Assembly: GCA_023412655.1 (NCBI GenBank)
Contig: JAEYNH010000154.1
Coordinates: 1 to 12,817 of the forward strand
From: Pseudomonadota bacterium
GTDB taxonomy: Bacteria; Pseudomonadota; Alphaproteobacteria; Caulobacterales; Caulobacteraceae
Length of the DNA: 12,817 bases
Direction of reading: 5' to 3'
In this document: positions 1-7,072 of the stretch, in pieces
Layout: each line of letters opens with the position of its first letter
How positions within the stretch are numbered: position 1 is the first letter of the stretch
Made by a program: the position numbers and the translations under genes
Notes under the pieces: model-generated
What the model saw: only the letters and a program-made list of their open reading frames with translations
What the model was told of the DNA's origin: nothing
Database searches by the model: none

Positions 1-24
1 GCCCTTGACGTTGTTGTCCAACAC
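1..24 (-). CDS. possible 5' end of a gene running off the window edge
   Basis: Only eight codons are visible, so no function can be assigned. On the minus strand a GTG at 24-22 is followed by codons for LDNNVKG with no stop before the edge. A GGGAG Shine-Dalgarno-like motif (complement of 33-37) sits 8 bases upstream, which is good spacing. An in-frame TGA lies further upstream, so translation could not begin much earlier. The reading lies downstream of ahpC on the same strand and could be the next gene of that transcript. A chance RBS is equally possible. Confidence 0.25.
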
Positions 25-61
25 GGCGATGGCTCCCGAAACGATGTTGCGCGGTCAAGCG

Positions 62-118
62 GGGTCCTCGCCCCGGACCCGGAGACACCCGGATCCGGAA
101 CGCGGACCGAACGCGGAC
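62..118. repeat. short hairpin and 11-bp tandem repeat downstream of ahpC
   Basis: A 6-bp inverted repeat (GGGTCC at 62-67, GGACCC at 75-80, loop of 7) is followed by two perfect copies of GAACGCGGAC at 98-107 and 109-118, one base apart. They lie directly 3' of ahpC. No T-run follows the hairpin on the minus strand, so it is a weak terminator candidate at best. Confidence 0.4.
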
Positions 119-119
119 T

Positions 120-683
120 TTAGATCTTGCCGACCAGGTCCAGCGACGGGGCGAGCGTCTTCTCCCCCTCTTCCCACTTCGCCGGGCAGACTTCGCCGGG
201 GTGGTTGCGGACGTATTGCGCGGCCTTGACCTTGCGCAGCAGTTCGGCGGCGTTGCGGCCGATGCCTTCGGCGGTGATTTCCATGAACTGGATCACGCCG
301 TCCGGGTCGACCAGGAAGGTGCCGCGGTCAGCCAGGCCCTGGCCTTCGCGCATCACGCCGAAGTTGTTGGTGATGACGCCCGACGGGTCGCCCACCATGG
401 TGTACTTGATTTTGCCGATGGCCGGCGAGGTGTCGGCCCAGGCCTTGTGCGAGAAGTGCGTGTCCGTCGACACCGAGTAGATTTCGACGCCCAGCTTCTG
501 GAACTCGGCATAGTTGTCGGCCAGGTCCTCGAGCTCGGTCGGGCAGACGAAGGTGAAGTCGGCGGGATAGAAGAAGACGACCGACCACTTGCCCTTCAGG
601 TCGGCGTCGCTGACGGCGACGAACTTGCCTTCCTTGTAGGCTTGGGCGGTGAACGGCTTCACCTCGGTGTTGATCAGAGACAT
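120..683 (-). CDS. ahpC: alkyl hydroperoxide reductase C, typical 2-Cys peroxiredoxin
   Basis: This is a cytosolic thiol peroxidase that reduces hydrogen peroxide, organic hydroperoxides and peroxynitrite. The 187-residue length is normal for bacterial AhpC. The peroxidatic cysteine is Cys47 in FTFVCPTE, within the usual PxxxT/SxxC active-site context (YPADFTFVC), and the resolving cysteine is Cys166 in GEVCPAKW near the C-terminus. The start is supported by GGGAG five bases upstream of ATG. No ahpF or ahpD is adjacent, so the reductant must be encoded elsewhere. The gene follows the ptrB/GNAT operon on the same strand, but a 216-bp gap with its own leader suggests a separate promoter. OxyR-type control is common for this family; I did not find a convincing full OxyR site here. 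Confidence 0.97.
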   Translation of the reverse strand: MSLINTEVKPFTAQAYKEGKFVAVSDADLKGKWSVVFFYPADFTFVCPTELEDLADNYAEFQKLGVEIYSVSTDTHFSHKAWADTSPAIGKIKYTMVGDPSGVITNNFGVMREGQGLADRGTFLVDPDGVIQFMEITAEGIGRNAAELLRKVKAAQYVRNHPGEVCPAKWEEGEKTLAPSLDLVGKI

Positions 684-690
684 GGCTGCT

Positions 691-725
691 CCCAGTTGAA
701 GTCCCAGTTGAGGACGGTTGAGGTA
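691..725 (-). repeat. imperfect 12-bp tandem repeats in the ahpC leader
   Basis: On the plus strand CCCAGTTGAAGT (691-702) is followed directly by CCCAGTTGAGGA (703-714) and a more diverged third unit, CGGTTGAGGTA (715-725). They end just upstream of the ahpC RBS and so lie in its 5' leader if the promoter is further up. A 5-bp inverted repeat, GAGGG 774-778 and CCCTC 788-792, flanks a TATA-like stretch higher up. No function is assigned. Confidence 0.5.
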
Positions 726-853
726 GTGTGTCCTCAGCCATAAGCAAATTGATTTTGTCGAGGCCGCGCCATTGAGGGGCTCTATATCCCTCGGAGTTGG
801 CGGATCGCCGCTCTCCTTGGGCCTCGAGAATGTCGGAACGGCGCCTTTAAACC

Positions 854-867
854 CGGCGCGGGCGCCG
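854..867 (-). terminator. weak terminator candidate after the GNAT gene
   Basis: A short GC-rich self-complementary stretch (CGGCGC against GCGCCG around a GG centre) lies 33 bases past the GNAT stop. Read on the minus strand it is followed by GGGTTTAAA, a very short T-run. This could end the ptrB-GNAT transcript before the ahpC promoter, but stem and T-tract are both minimal. Confidence 0.3.
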
Positions 868-899
868 AGGTTGCGGGCGAATGGCGGACCGGCGTTCGA

Positions 900-1439
900 T
901 CAGTCCAGGCGGATGCCCAGCCCCTGAGGCGCGGTCTCGGAGCCGCCGTTCAGCGCCTTCTGCATCCAGACGATGTCCACCCAGCGGCCGTGCTTGAAGC
1001 CCAGCGCCTTGCCCACGCCGGCAGGCTGGAATCCGAGGGCCGTGTGCAGGCCGATCGAGGCCGCATTGCCGCTGTCGCCGATCACCGCCACCACCTGCCG
1101 CACGCCGGCGGCCTCGCAATGGTCGAGCACCCGGGCCAGGACCGCCCGCCCCACGCCGCGCCCGATGGCGTCCGGCGAGACATAGACGCTGTCTTCCACG
1201 GTGAAGCGATAAGCCTGGCGTGGCCGGAACGGGCCGGCGTAGGCGAAGCCCAGGATCTTGGGGCCCAGGGCCGCCACCAGGTAGGGCAGGCCCCGGTCGG
1301 CGACGGCGCTCCGGCGCCGCTCCATCTCGGCCGCGGCGGGAGGCGTCTCTTCGAACGTGCCGAACCCCTCGCGTACATGGTGGCCGTAGATGTCCGCCAG
1401 TGCCTCTGCGTCGTGCGGTTCGGCGGGTCGGATGATCAT
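900..1439 (-). CDS. GNAT-family N-acetyltransferase, phosphinothricin acetyltransferase-like
   Basis: This 179-residue protein should transfer acetyl from acetyl-CoA to an amine. It has the layout of the PAT/MnaT branch: IRPAEPHD at the N-terminus, AGPFRPRQAYRFTVEDSVYV at about 68-87 with the conserved VEDSVYV glutamate region, the acetyl-CoA binding motif A as DAIGRGVGRAVL (90-101), NAASIGLHTALGF (125-137), and the late GRWVDIVWMQ. Relatives act on phosphinothricin, methionine sulfoximine/sulfone or other amino-acid-like amines; the substrate here is not determinable. The reading frame is open further upstream inside the peptidase gene, but the ATG at 1439 overlaps the upstream stop as ATGA and begins exactly where family members begin. 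That overlap implies translational coupling with the peptidase. Confidence 0.88.
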   Translation of the reverse strand: MIIRPAEPHDAEALADIYGHHVREGFGTFEETPPAAAEMERRRSAVADRGLPYLVAALGPKILGFAYAGPFRPRQAYRFTVEDSVYVSPDAIGRGVGRAVLARVLDHCEAAGVRQVVAVIGDSGNAASIGLHTALGFQPAGVGKALGFKHGRWVDIVWMQKALNGGSETAPQGLGIRLD

Positions 1440-3520
1440 CCGCTCTTCCAGCGCTCCTCGATAGCCCAGATGGCGAAGGCGTAGTCCAGGGCAATTTCCT
1501 TGAGGAAGTCGAAACGGCCGGACGCGCCGCCGTGGCCCGCCTCCATGTTGATCTTGAGCAGGATGGGGGCTTCGCCCGTCGTATAATCGCGCAGCTTCGC
1601 CACCCACTTGGCCGGCTCCCAGTAGGTGACCCGCGGGTCCGACAGGCCGCCGGTGGCCAGGATCGGCGGATAGGCCTGGGCCTTGACCTGGTCATAGGGG
1701 CTGTAGCTGGCGATGAGGTCGTAGGCCTTGGGGTCCTCGATGGGGTTTCCCCATTCGGGCCACTCGGGCGGGGTGAGCGGCAGGGACGTGTCGCTCATGG
1801 TGTTCAGCACGTCCACAAACGGCACCGCGGCGATGATCGCCCCCCACAGGTCTGGCCGCAGGTTGGCCACCGCCCCCATCAGCATGCCCCCGGCCGAACC
1901 GCCATAGGCCGCGATCTTCCCCTTGGTCGCATAGCCCTGCGCCACCAGATGCTCGGCGCAGGCGATGAAGTCGGTGAAGGTGTTGGGCTTCTTCTCCTTG
2001 CGCCCGTCCAGGAACCAGCCCCAGCCCTTGTCCGAGCCGCCGCGGATGTGGGCCGTGGCCCAGATCCAGCCCCGGTCCACCAGGCTGAGGTTGCGGATCG
2101 AGAAGCTGGGCTCCATGGCGTGGCCGTAACTGCCGTAGCCGTACAGCAGCACCGGCGCCGATCCGTCCTGGGCCACATCCTTGCGCATCAGCAGGGTGAT
2201 CGGCACCTGCTCGCCGTCGGGCGCCGTCGCATACAGCCGCCGGGCGAGGTAGCGCGACGGGTCGTGGCCGGACGGCACCTCCTGGGTCTTGCGCAGGGTC
2301 CGCTGCCGGGTGGCCATGTCGTAGTCGAACCACTGCCGCGGGGTAGTGGGCGACTGGTAGACGAAGCGGGTGAGCGTGGCGCCGTACTCGAAGCCGGTTT
2401 CGAGGTGCAGCGCATAGGCCTCCTCGTCGAAGGCCACCACATGCTCGCCGCCGCTGCGGTCCATCACCACCAGCCGGTCCAGGGCGTTCACCCGCTCGGC
2501 CCGGACGAGGTGGTCCGCATAGGCGGCGAAGCCGGTGATGTAGCGGCCGGGCTCGTGGGCCACCCAGTCGCGCCAGCTGACCTTGGCCGGGACCGCGGCC
2601 TCGGACACCGCCAGCTTGAAGTCCACCGCCCCGTCGTCGTTGGTCCGGATCACCCAGCGGTCCGTCCAGTGGTCGAGGCTGTACTTCACCCCCGTGCGCC
2701 GGGGCTCGGCCACCACCGGGGCGGCGGTCGGCTCCGTGGCCGGGATCAGCCACAGTTCCGTGGTCTCCTGGTTGCCCACGTGGATCAGGATGTGGCTGTC
2801 GTCGGATGTGACGCCCACGCCCAGGAACATGCCGTCGTCCTGCTCCTCATAGACCAGCACGTCCTCCCCGCCCCGGGCGGGCCGCCGGAAGACCTTGGCC
2901 GGCCGGGCGTTCTCGTCGCGCCAGATCCAAAAGATCCACTGGCTGTCGGGCGAGAAGACGAAGTCGCCATAGGCGCTCTCCACCGGCGCGCCGACCTCCT
3001 CGCCGGTGGCCAGGTCCTTCACCCGGATCTCGTAGTACTCCGACCCCTGGGCGTCGGCCGCCCAGGCGAAGAGGGCATGGTCCGGACTGTGGTGGGCCGC
3101 CCCGACCTGGAAGAACGCCTTGCCCTCGGCTAGGGCGTTCTCGTCGATCAGCACCTGCTCGCCGCCTCCGCCCCGCGGCCGGCGGGCGTGGATCGGATGT
3201 TCGGCCCCCGTGTCGTAACGGGCGTAATATTCCCAGGGGCCGTCCGGCGCTGGAACCGAGCTGTCGTCCTCCTTGATGCGCCCCTTCATCTCGGCGAACA
3301 GCTGGGCCTGCAGGTCCTCGGTGCCGGCCAGCACAGCCTTGGTGTAGGCGTTCTCGGCCTCCAGATGCTCGCGGATGTCGGCGCGGAGCACCTTCGGGTC
3401 GCGCAGCACCTGCTGCCAGCCCTCGTCTTTCATCCAGGCGTAGTCGTCGGTGCGCGTGCGCCCCAATTGCTCGAGGGTGGTCGGGCGCTTCGGCGCGGCG
3501 GGCGGTTTCGGAAGGCTCAT
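1436..3520 (-). CDS. ptrB: oligopeptidase B (S9A family serine peptidase)
   Basis: This cytosolic peptidase cleaves short peptides after lysine or arginine. The 694 residues match the family: an N-terminal seven-bladed propeller (about 70-420, with segments such as GDFVFSPDSQWIFW) that limits substrate size, then a C-terminal alpha/beta-hydrolase domain. The catalytic triad is visible: Ser542 in YGGSAGGMLMG, Asp628 in GGLSDPRVTYWEPAKW, and His663 in NMEAGHGG. The typical RGGSDKGWGW segment (about 493-502) and the N-terminal DDYAWMKD are also present. No signal peptide is seen. AGGG lies a few bases before the ATG. It is the first gene of a two-gene operon with the acetyltransferase. A role in peptide turnover is inferred from the family. 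Confidence 0.95.
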   Translation of the reverse strand: MSLPKPPAAPKRPTTLEQLGRTRTDDYAWMKDEGWQQVLRDPKVLRADIREHLEAENAYTKAVLAGTEDLQAQLFAEMKGRIKEDDSSVPAPDGPWEYYARYDTGAEHPIHARRPRGGGGEQVLIDENALAEGKAFFQVGAAHHSPDHALFAWAADAQGSEYYEIRVKDLATGEEVGAPVESAYGDFVFSPDSQWIFWIWRDENARPAKVFRRPARGGEDVLVYEEQDDGMFLGVGVTSDDSHILIHVGNQETTELWLIPATEPTAAPVVAEPRRTGVKYSLDHWTDRWVIRTNDDGAVDFKLAVSEAAVPAKVSWRDWVAHEPGRYITGFAAYADHLVRAERVNALDRLVVMDRSGGEHVVAFDEEAYALHLETGFEYGATLTRFVYQSPTTPRQWFDYDMATRQRTLRKTQEVPSGHDPSRYLARRLYATAPDGEQVPITLLMRKDVAQDGSAPVLLYGYGSYGHAMEPSFSIRNLSLVDRGWIWATAHIRGGSDKGWGWFLDGRKEKKPNTFTDFIACAEHLVAQGYATKGKIAAYGGSAGGMLMGAVANLRPDLWGAIIAAVPFVDVLNTMSDTSLPLTPPEWPEWGNPIEDPKAYDLIASYSPYDQVKAQAYPPILATGGLSDPRVTYWEPAKWVAKLRDYTTGEAPILLKINMEAGHGGASGRFDFLKEIALDYAFAIWAIEERWKSG

Positions 3521-3574
3521 GGCGCCCTAGATGCGACGCGGCGGCGGCGGGCTCAAGGCTGCTGCGCCGGCCAG

Positions 3575-3622
3575 GGCCCCGATCCCCCGAGGCCCCGATC
3601 TCCTAAGGCCCCGGTCTCCTAG
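3575..3622. repeat. three tandem 16-bp repeats in the ptrB/protease divergent spacer
   Basis: Three contiguous 16-bp units lie at 3575-3590, 3591-3606 and 3607-3622. All begin with GGCCCCG and share a TC at positions 9-10; units two and three are nearly identical (one A/G change inside, one at the end). They sit 55 bp upstream of the ptrB start, in the region where its promoter or leader should be. On the minus strand two units carry GGAGA. The array looks like a small variable-number repeat or a repeated protein-binding site. Confidence 0.75.
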
Positions 3623-3682
3623 GGCGAAGTCGCGTCGTTGTGGCGCGGGACATCACGCGCTTGTTCGCTTGTTGCCGGCTCC

Positions 3683-3699
3683 TGACTCTGATTCAGTCA
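3683..3699. promoter_or_regulatory. TGACT-N7-AGTCA inverted repeat with two GANTC sites
   Basis: Perfect 5-bp arms TGACT (3683-3687) and AGTCA (3695-3699) enclose seven bases. The same stretch contains GACTC (3684-3688) and GATTC (3690-3694), both matching GANTC, the CcrM adenine-methylation motif of Caulobacterales. It lies 60 bp upstream of the protease start and 163 bp upstream of ptrB. It is a candidate operator for either gene; the regulator is unknown. Confidence 0.35.
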
Positions 3700-3758
3700 T
3701 GGCGCATCGAGAGCGCGCAACGACGCGCCGGGGTAACAGTATTAGTCGGGGACCGCCC

Positions 3759-4592
3759 ATGGTCATGGATCTTGCGGTCGAGCTGATCCACGCGACTGTG
3801 CAGCTCGAACAGCCTCTTGGAGACGGTACGCGAACGGTGGGGACCGGCTTCCTCATCTCCGCGCCTGCCGCCGATGGCCAGCCGCGCACCATCCTCGTCA
3901 CGGCCAACCACGTGCTCCAGAAGATGCCGAGCCCCAATGCGCGCATCGGCTATCGCGTCGCCAACACCGACGGCTCCTGGAAGTACACGCCCCAGCAGCT
4001 GAAGATCCGGGACGCCAAGGGCGGCGAGCTGTGGACGCACCATCCCACCCGCGACGTGGCGGTGATGGAGATCAAGGCTCCCCCTGAATTCGCCAAGGCG
4101 GCGATCCCGCTGAACTACCTGGCCGCCGACGAGACCTTCACCAGCTACAACGTCACCGCCGGCGACGAGATGATGGCCCTGGGTTTCCCCCGGGGCCTGT
4201 CGGCCAATCAGGCAGGCTTCCCGATCCTGCGGTCCGGCAAGGTGGCGTCCTATCCCATCGCGCCTGCGACGGTGTTCCCGACCTTCCTGCTGGATTTCTC
4301 GGTCTTCCCCGGCAACTCGGGTGGGCCGGTGTTCGTCAGCCGCGCACGGCCGGCGGGCGGCGTCGCCCAGGTCGCCGACCGGGGCGAGACCGGCTTCATC
4401 GCCGGCCTGCTCACCCAGCAGGTGGAGCTGAACTCCGAACGCCTGGAGATCGGCATTGTCACCCACGCCAAGTACATCCGCGAGACGATCGGCCTGCTGG
4501 CCAATCCGCTCGCCCCGTCGACCGTGGCGGAGGGTGGGCATGCGGTGTTCGGGGCCCGGGCGGCCTCGGCCGAGGAAGCGGCGCGGAACTAG
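3759..4592 (+). CDS. trypsin-like (chymotrypsin-fold) serine protease, no signal peptide
   Basis: This 277-residue protein is a predicted S1-fold protease. The triad is His51 in VTANHVL, Asp99 in TRDVAVMEI and Ser187 in FPGNSGGPVF. The Gly-Asn-Ser-Gly-Gly context and the spacing fit a two-beta-barrel protease such as the trypsin_2 group to which DegP/HtrA protease domains belong. No PDZ domain follows; the C-terminal 60 residues are alanine-rich and not recognisable. I chose ATG 3759 because GGGGA lies six bases upstream; an in-frame ATG at 3699 lacks an RBS. Neither start gives a signal peptide or membrane segment, so a cytoplasmic location is predicted, which is unusual for this fold. The target is unknown. 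The gene is divergent from ptrB. Confidence 0.82.
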   Translation: MVMDLAVELIHATVQLEQPLGDGTRTVGTGFLISAPAADGQPRTILVTANHVLQKMPSPNARIGYRVANTDGSWKYTPQQLKIRDAKGGELWTHHPTRDVAVMEIKAPPEFAKAAIPLNYLAADETFTSYNVTAGDEMMALGFPRGLSANQAGFPILRSGKVASYPIAPATVFPTFLLDFSVFPGNSGGPVFVSRARPAGGVAQVADRGETGFIAGLLTQQVELNSERLEIGIVTHAKYIRETIGLLANPLAPSTVAEGGHAVFGARAASAEEAARN

Positions 4593-4657
4593 CCGCCCCG
4601 ACGGAGGTGAAGCCGCAAGCTTCCAGCCTCACCCCGCCGGTCTGGCCCGATGGGCGA

Positions 4658-5107
4658 TCAGGCCCCGTAGACGACGCTGATCGTCTCGGCCACGCACGCC
4701 GGCCGGTCCTGGCCCTCGATCTCGATCGTGCACTCGTTCTTCAGCTGCATGCCGCCCGACTTCGGCTCGGCGCCGATCAGCTTCTGGCGCAGGCGCACGC
4801 GCGAGCCGACGCGGACCATGTTGGTGAAGCGCACCTTGTCCGAGCCATAGTTGATGCCGCGCACGACGCCCTTGATCGGCAGCAGGCCGGCCGACAGGAA
4901 CGGGATCAGCGACAGGGTCAGGTAGCCGTGGGCGATCGGGCCGCCGATCTCGCGCGTCGCCCGCTCCACGTCCACGTGGATCCACTGGTGGTCGCCGGTG
5001 GCCTCGGCGAACTGGTTCACCCGTTCCTGGGTGATCTCGAGCCAGTCCGACACGCCCACTTCCTGGCCAACCAGTCCGGGCAGGTCCTTGATCTCCACCG
5101 GGTTCAT
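4658..5107 (-). CDS. MaoC-family dehydratase / (R)-specific enoyl-CoA hydratase-like
   Basis: This single hotdog-fold protein of 149 residues should hydrate or dehydrate a trans-2-enoyl-CoA or related thioester. The hydratase-2 motif is visible: ATGDHQWIHVD (36-46), with catalytic Asp39 and His44, followed by GGPIAHGYLTLSL (55-67). Later conserved pieces are INYGSDKVRF and VRVGSRVRLR. The length is normal for one-domain MaoC proteins (NodN/PhaJ-like). GAGGGAG nine bases upstream supports the ATG. It converges with the protease gene and diverges from the hybrid kinase. The acyl-CoA ligase and crotonase-fold genes lie 2-4 kb away, so a link to acyl-CoA metabolism is plausible, but the substrate cannot be read from sequence. 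Confidence 0.9.
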   Translation of the reverse strand: MNPVEIKDLPGLVGQEVGVSDWLEITQERVNQFAEATGDHQWIHVDVERATREIGGPIAHGYLTLSLIPFLSAGLLPIKGVVRGINYGSDKVRFTNMVRVGSRVRLRQKLIGAEPKSGGMQLKNECTIEIEGQDRPACVAETISVVYGA

Positions 5108-5302
5108 CCGTGGTCACTCCCTCGTGTGATTTCGACCCAGCGTCGTAACATCTGACAGCGCCGCCGCAAGGCGCCCCCAGGGTCTCGCGGCCCGATCGCC
5201 GTTCGCGGAATGCTGGTCGCAAATCCTTAAGGGGCCTGTGGATAGGCTCGCCGCCGAGGGGAACGTCGCGCAGAACGCACGGCGGGTGGGGGTGAGTTGA
5301 AG

Positions 5303-7039
5303 ATGCTGTCGACTCGGCGCCAGGGAACGACGCTTCCGTCGTCATATCTCGCGCAGGCCTACACACCGGTGGTGCGCGGCGCGCTGCTGACCGGCGGGGT
5401 CTATTATGCGCTGATCTCCGTGGCCCATGCGTTCATCGAACGCGGCCTCAGCCTGGCCGTACTGGTTCCGCTCGCCGCCGTGACGTCGGCGGCCCTCCTG
5501 CTCAGCTGTCTTTGGCTGCGCCGTGGCGTGGTGCGGATGCCCCAGCTCGAGCTGATCACTCTGGGCGCGTTCTGCCTGGTGAACGCCAATGTGGTGATCC
5601 ATCAGTTCCTGGCCTTCGACGAGCGTCGGCTGGTCTATTTCACATTCGTCGCCCTGATCTCGGCCACCGCATCTCCGACGCGCCGGGTCGCGGTCGCCGC
5701 CGTCGCCGTGACCATGGCCGGCCTGACGGCCACCGGAGTTCGGCTGGGACAGGCGTTCATCGACACCTACGCCTTCATGGGCCTCGCAGCCGGGTTCGCC
5801 GCCCTGGGCGTTGCGGCGCTGATGCGGGGTGTGGTCTCGCGGGCCATCGATGCGCGGCTGGTTTCCGAGCGGATGTCGGTGGACGCCGTCGCCGCCAACC
5901 GCGCCAAGTCTAACTTCCTGGCCACCATGAGCCACGAAATCCGAACCCCGTTGAACGCCGTGCTGGGCATGGTCCAGGTCATGGAGCGAGGCCGGCTGGA
6001 GCCGCGCCAGCGCGAGCATCTGGCGGTGATCGGCCACTCGGCGGGCGCGCTGATGCAGGTGCTCAACGACATCCTCGACATATCGAAGATCGAAGTCGGA
6101 AAGCTCGAGCTGCAGCACCAGCCCTTCGACCTCTCCACGTTCGCCGAGGGCATCCGCCGGCTCTATGGCGTGCTGGCCGAGGAGCGCGGCCTTTGGTTTC
6201 GCCTCGAACTGGAGGACGCCGGGGCCGGGCTGTGCGTCGGCGACGAGGCGCGCCTGCGGCAGGTGGTCTTCAACCTCTTGTCCAATGCCCTCAAGTTCAC
6301 CCGCGAAGGCGAGATCGTCGTGCGCTTCGAGGCCGATTCCCGCGGCCTGACCTGCGCCGTCCGCGACACCGGCATCGGCATCCCGGCCGAGCAGCAGTCG
6401 AGCATCTTCGACAAGTTCACCCAGGTGGACGATGGCCTCGCCCGGAGCTTCGAAGGCTCGGGCCTGGGTCTTGCGATCTGCCGCGACCTGGTGGCGTTGA
6501 TGGGAGGCGAGATCTCCGTCGCCTCCACGCCCGGCGAGGGCGCGACGTTCACCTTCCGCGTGCCGGTCGGCCGCGCCGCCGACGTTATGGCCGCCCCCGA
6601 CGAGCCCCCTGCGCCTGCCGCCCTGGCCGAGCGTGCGCCGCGCATCCTGGTGGTCGACGACAAGCCCGCCAATCAGCTCGTGCTCCGCATCATGCTGGAG
6701 GAGCTGGGCTGCGTGTGCGGCTTCGCCGACGACGGGATCGAGGGCGTCGCCGCCTGGGCGGCCGAGCCCTGGGACGTGGTGCTGATGGACGTGCACATGC
6801 CGCGGATGGACGGCCTGGAGGCGGCCCGCGAAATCCGCGCCCGGGAGCGCGAAGAGGGGCTCGGGCACACCCCTCTCGTGGCGGTCACCGCCAGCGTCAT
6901 GGCGCATGAGGCCGAGGCCTATCTCGCCGCCGGCTTCGACGACGTGGTGCCCAAACCCATCGAGCTGCCGCTCCTCGTCGGACGGCTCGACGCCCTGTTG
7001 CGCGCCGAACCTTCGCCGTCGCAGCGCCGCAGCGCCTAG
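5303..7039 (+). CDS. membrane-bound hybrid sensor histidine kinase/response regulator
   Basis: This predicted two-component kinase has its own receiver domain (578 residues). The N-terminus (about 25-180) carries roughly six hydrophobic segments and no recognisable periplasmic ligand domain, so sensing may occur within the membrane. Then come HisKA with NFLATMSHEIRTPLNAVLGM (phospho-acceptor His211), HATPase_c with N-box FNLLSNALKFT, G1 DTGIGIP and G2 GSGLGLAICRD, and a C-terminal REC domain with acidic pair VVDD, phospho-Asp496 in LMDVHMPRMDG and Lys551 in VPKPIE. All catalytic residues are present. ATG 5303 is preferred because GGTGAG ends six bases upstream; a TTG at 5297 would add two residues. 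No cognate regulator is adjacent, so the signal probably goes to a phosphotransfer protein encoded elsewhere. Confidence 0.93.
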   Translation: MLSTRRQGTTLPSSYLAQAYTPVVRGALLTGGVYYALISVAHAFIERGLSLAVLVPLAAVTSAALLLSCLWLRRGVVRMPQLELITLGAFCLVNANVVIHQFLAFDERRLVYFTFVALISATASPTRRVAVAAVAVTMAGLTATGVRLGQAFIDTYAFMGLAAGFAALGVAALMRGVVSRAIDARLVSERMSVDAVAANRAKSNFLATMSHEIRTPLNAVLGMVQVMERGRLEPRQREHLAVIGHSAGALMQVLNDILDISKIEVGKLELQHQPFDLSTFAEGIRRLYGVLAEERGLWFRLELEDAGAGLCVGDEARLRQVVFNLLSNALKFTREGEIVVRFEADSRGLTCAVRDTGIGIPAEQQSSIFDKFTQVDDGLARSFEGSGLGLAICRDLVALMGGEISVASTPGEGATFTFRVPVGRAADVMAAPDEPPAPAALAERAPRILVVDDKPANQLVLRIMLEELGCVCGFADDGIEGVAAWAAEPWDVVLMDVHMPRMDGLEAAREIRAREREEGLGHTPLVAVTASVMAHEAEAYLAAGFDDVVPKPIELPLLVGRLDALLRAEPSPSQRRSA

Positions 7040-7071
7040 GGCCGTTTGCGCGGCCCTGCCCGGGCGCCCGG
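7038..7071. terminator. paired hairpins in the convergent gap, possible bidirectional terminator
   Basis: AGGGCCG (7038-7044) pairs with CGGCCCT (7051-7057) around a six-base loop, and the perfect 12-bp palindrome CCGGGCGCCCGG follows at 7060-7071. The two fill almost the whole 33-bp space between the convergent kinase and acyl-CoA ligase stops. There is no T-tract on either strand, so intrinsic termination is uncertain, although position and stem strength suit transcript ends from both sides. Confidence 0.4.
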
Positions 7072-7072
7072 C

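Noticed and set aside
684..800. OxyR site upstream of ahpC
   Set aside because: ATAG-like fragments occur, but not the spaced set of half-sites needed; the biology is plausible but the sequence does not support a call.
1532..3133. 533-codon open frame on the plus strand opposite ptrB
   Set aside because: The minus strand encodes a full oligopeptidase B with its catalytic triad; the plus-strand translation is a His/Gly/Arg-rich low-complexity product typical of antisense frames in GC-rich DNA.
4593..4657. bidirectional terminator between the protease and MaoC genes
   Set aside because: Only a 5-bp complementarity with an 18-base loop and no T-tract was found.
5225..5232. CCTTAAGG palindrome in the MaoC/hybrid-kinase spacer
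   Set aside because: Only 8 bp with no repeat or flanking symmetry; too short to call a regulatory site.
5342..6907. 521-codon open frame on the minus strand opposite the hybrid kinase
   Set aside because: It is a shadow of the kinase; no motif is recognisable and composition is biased.
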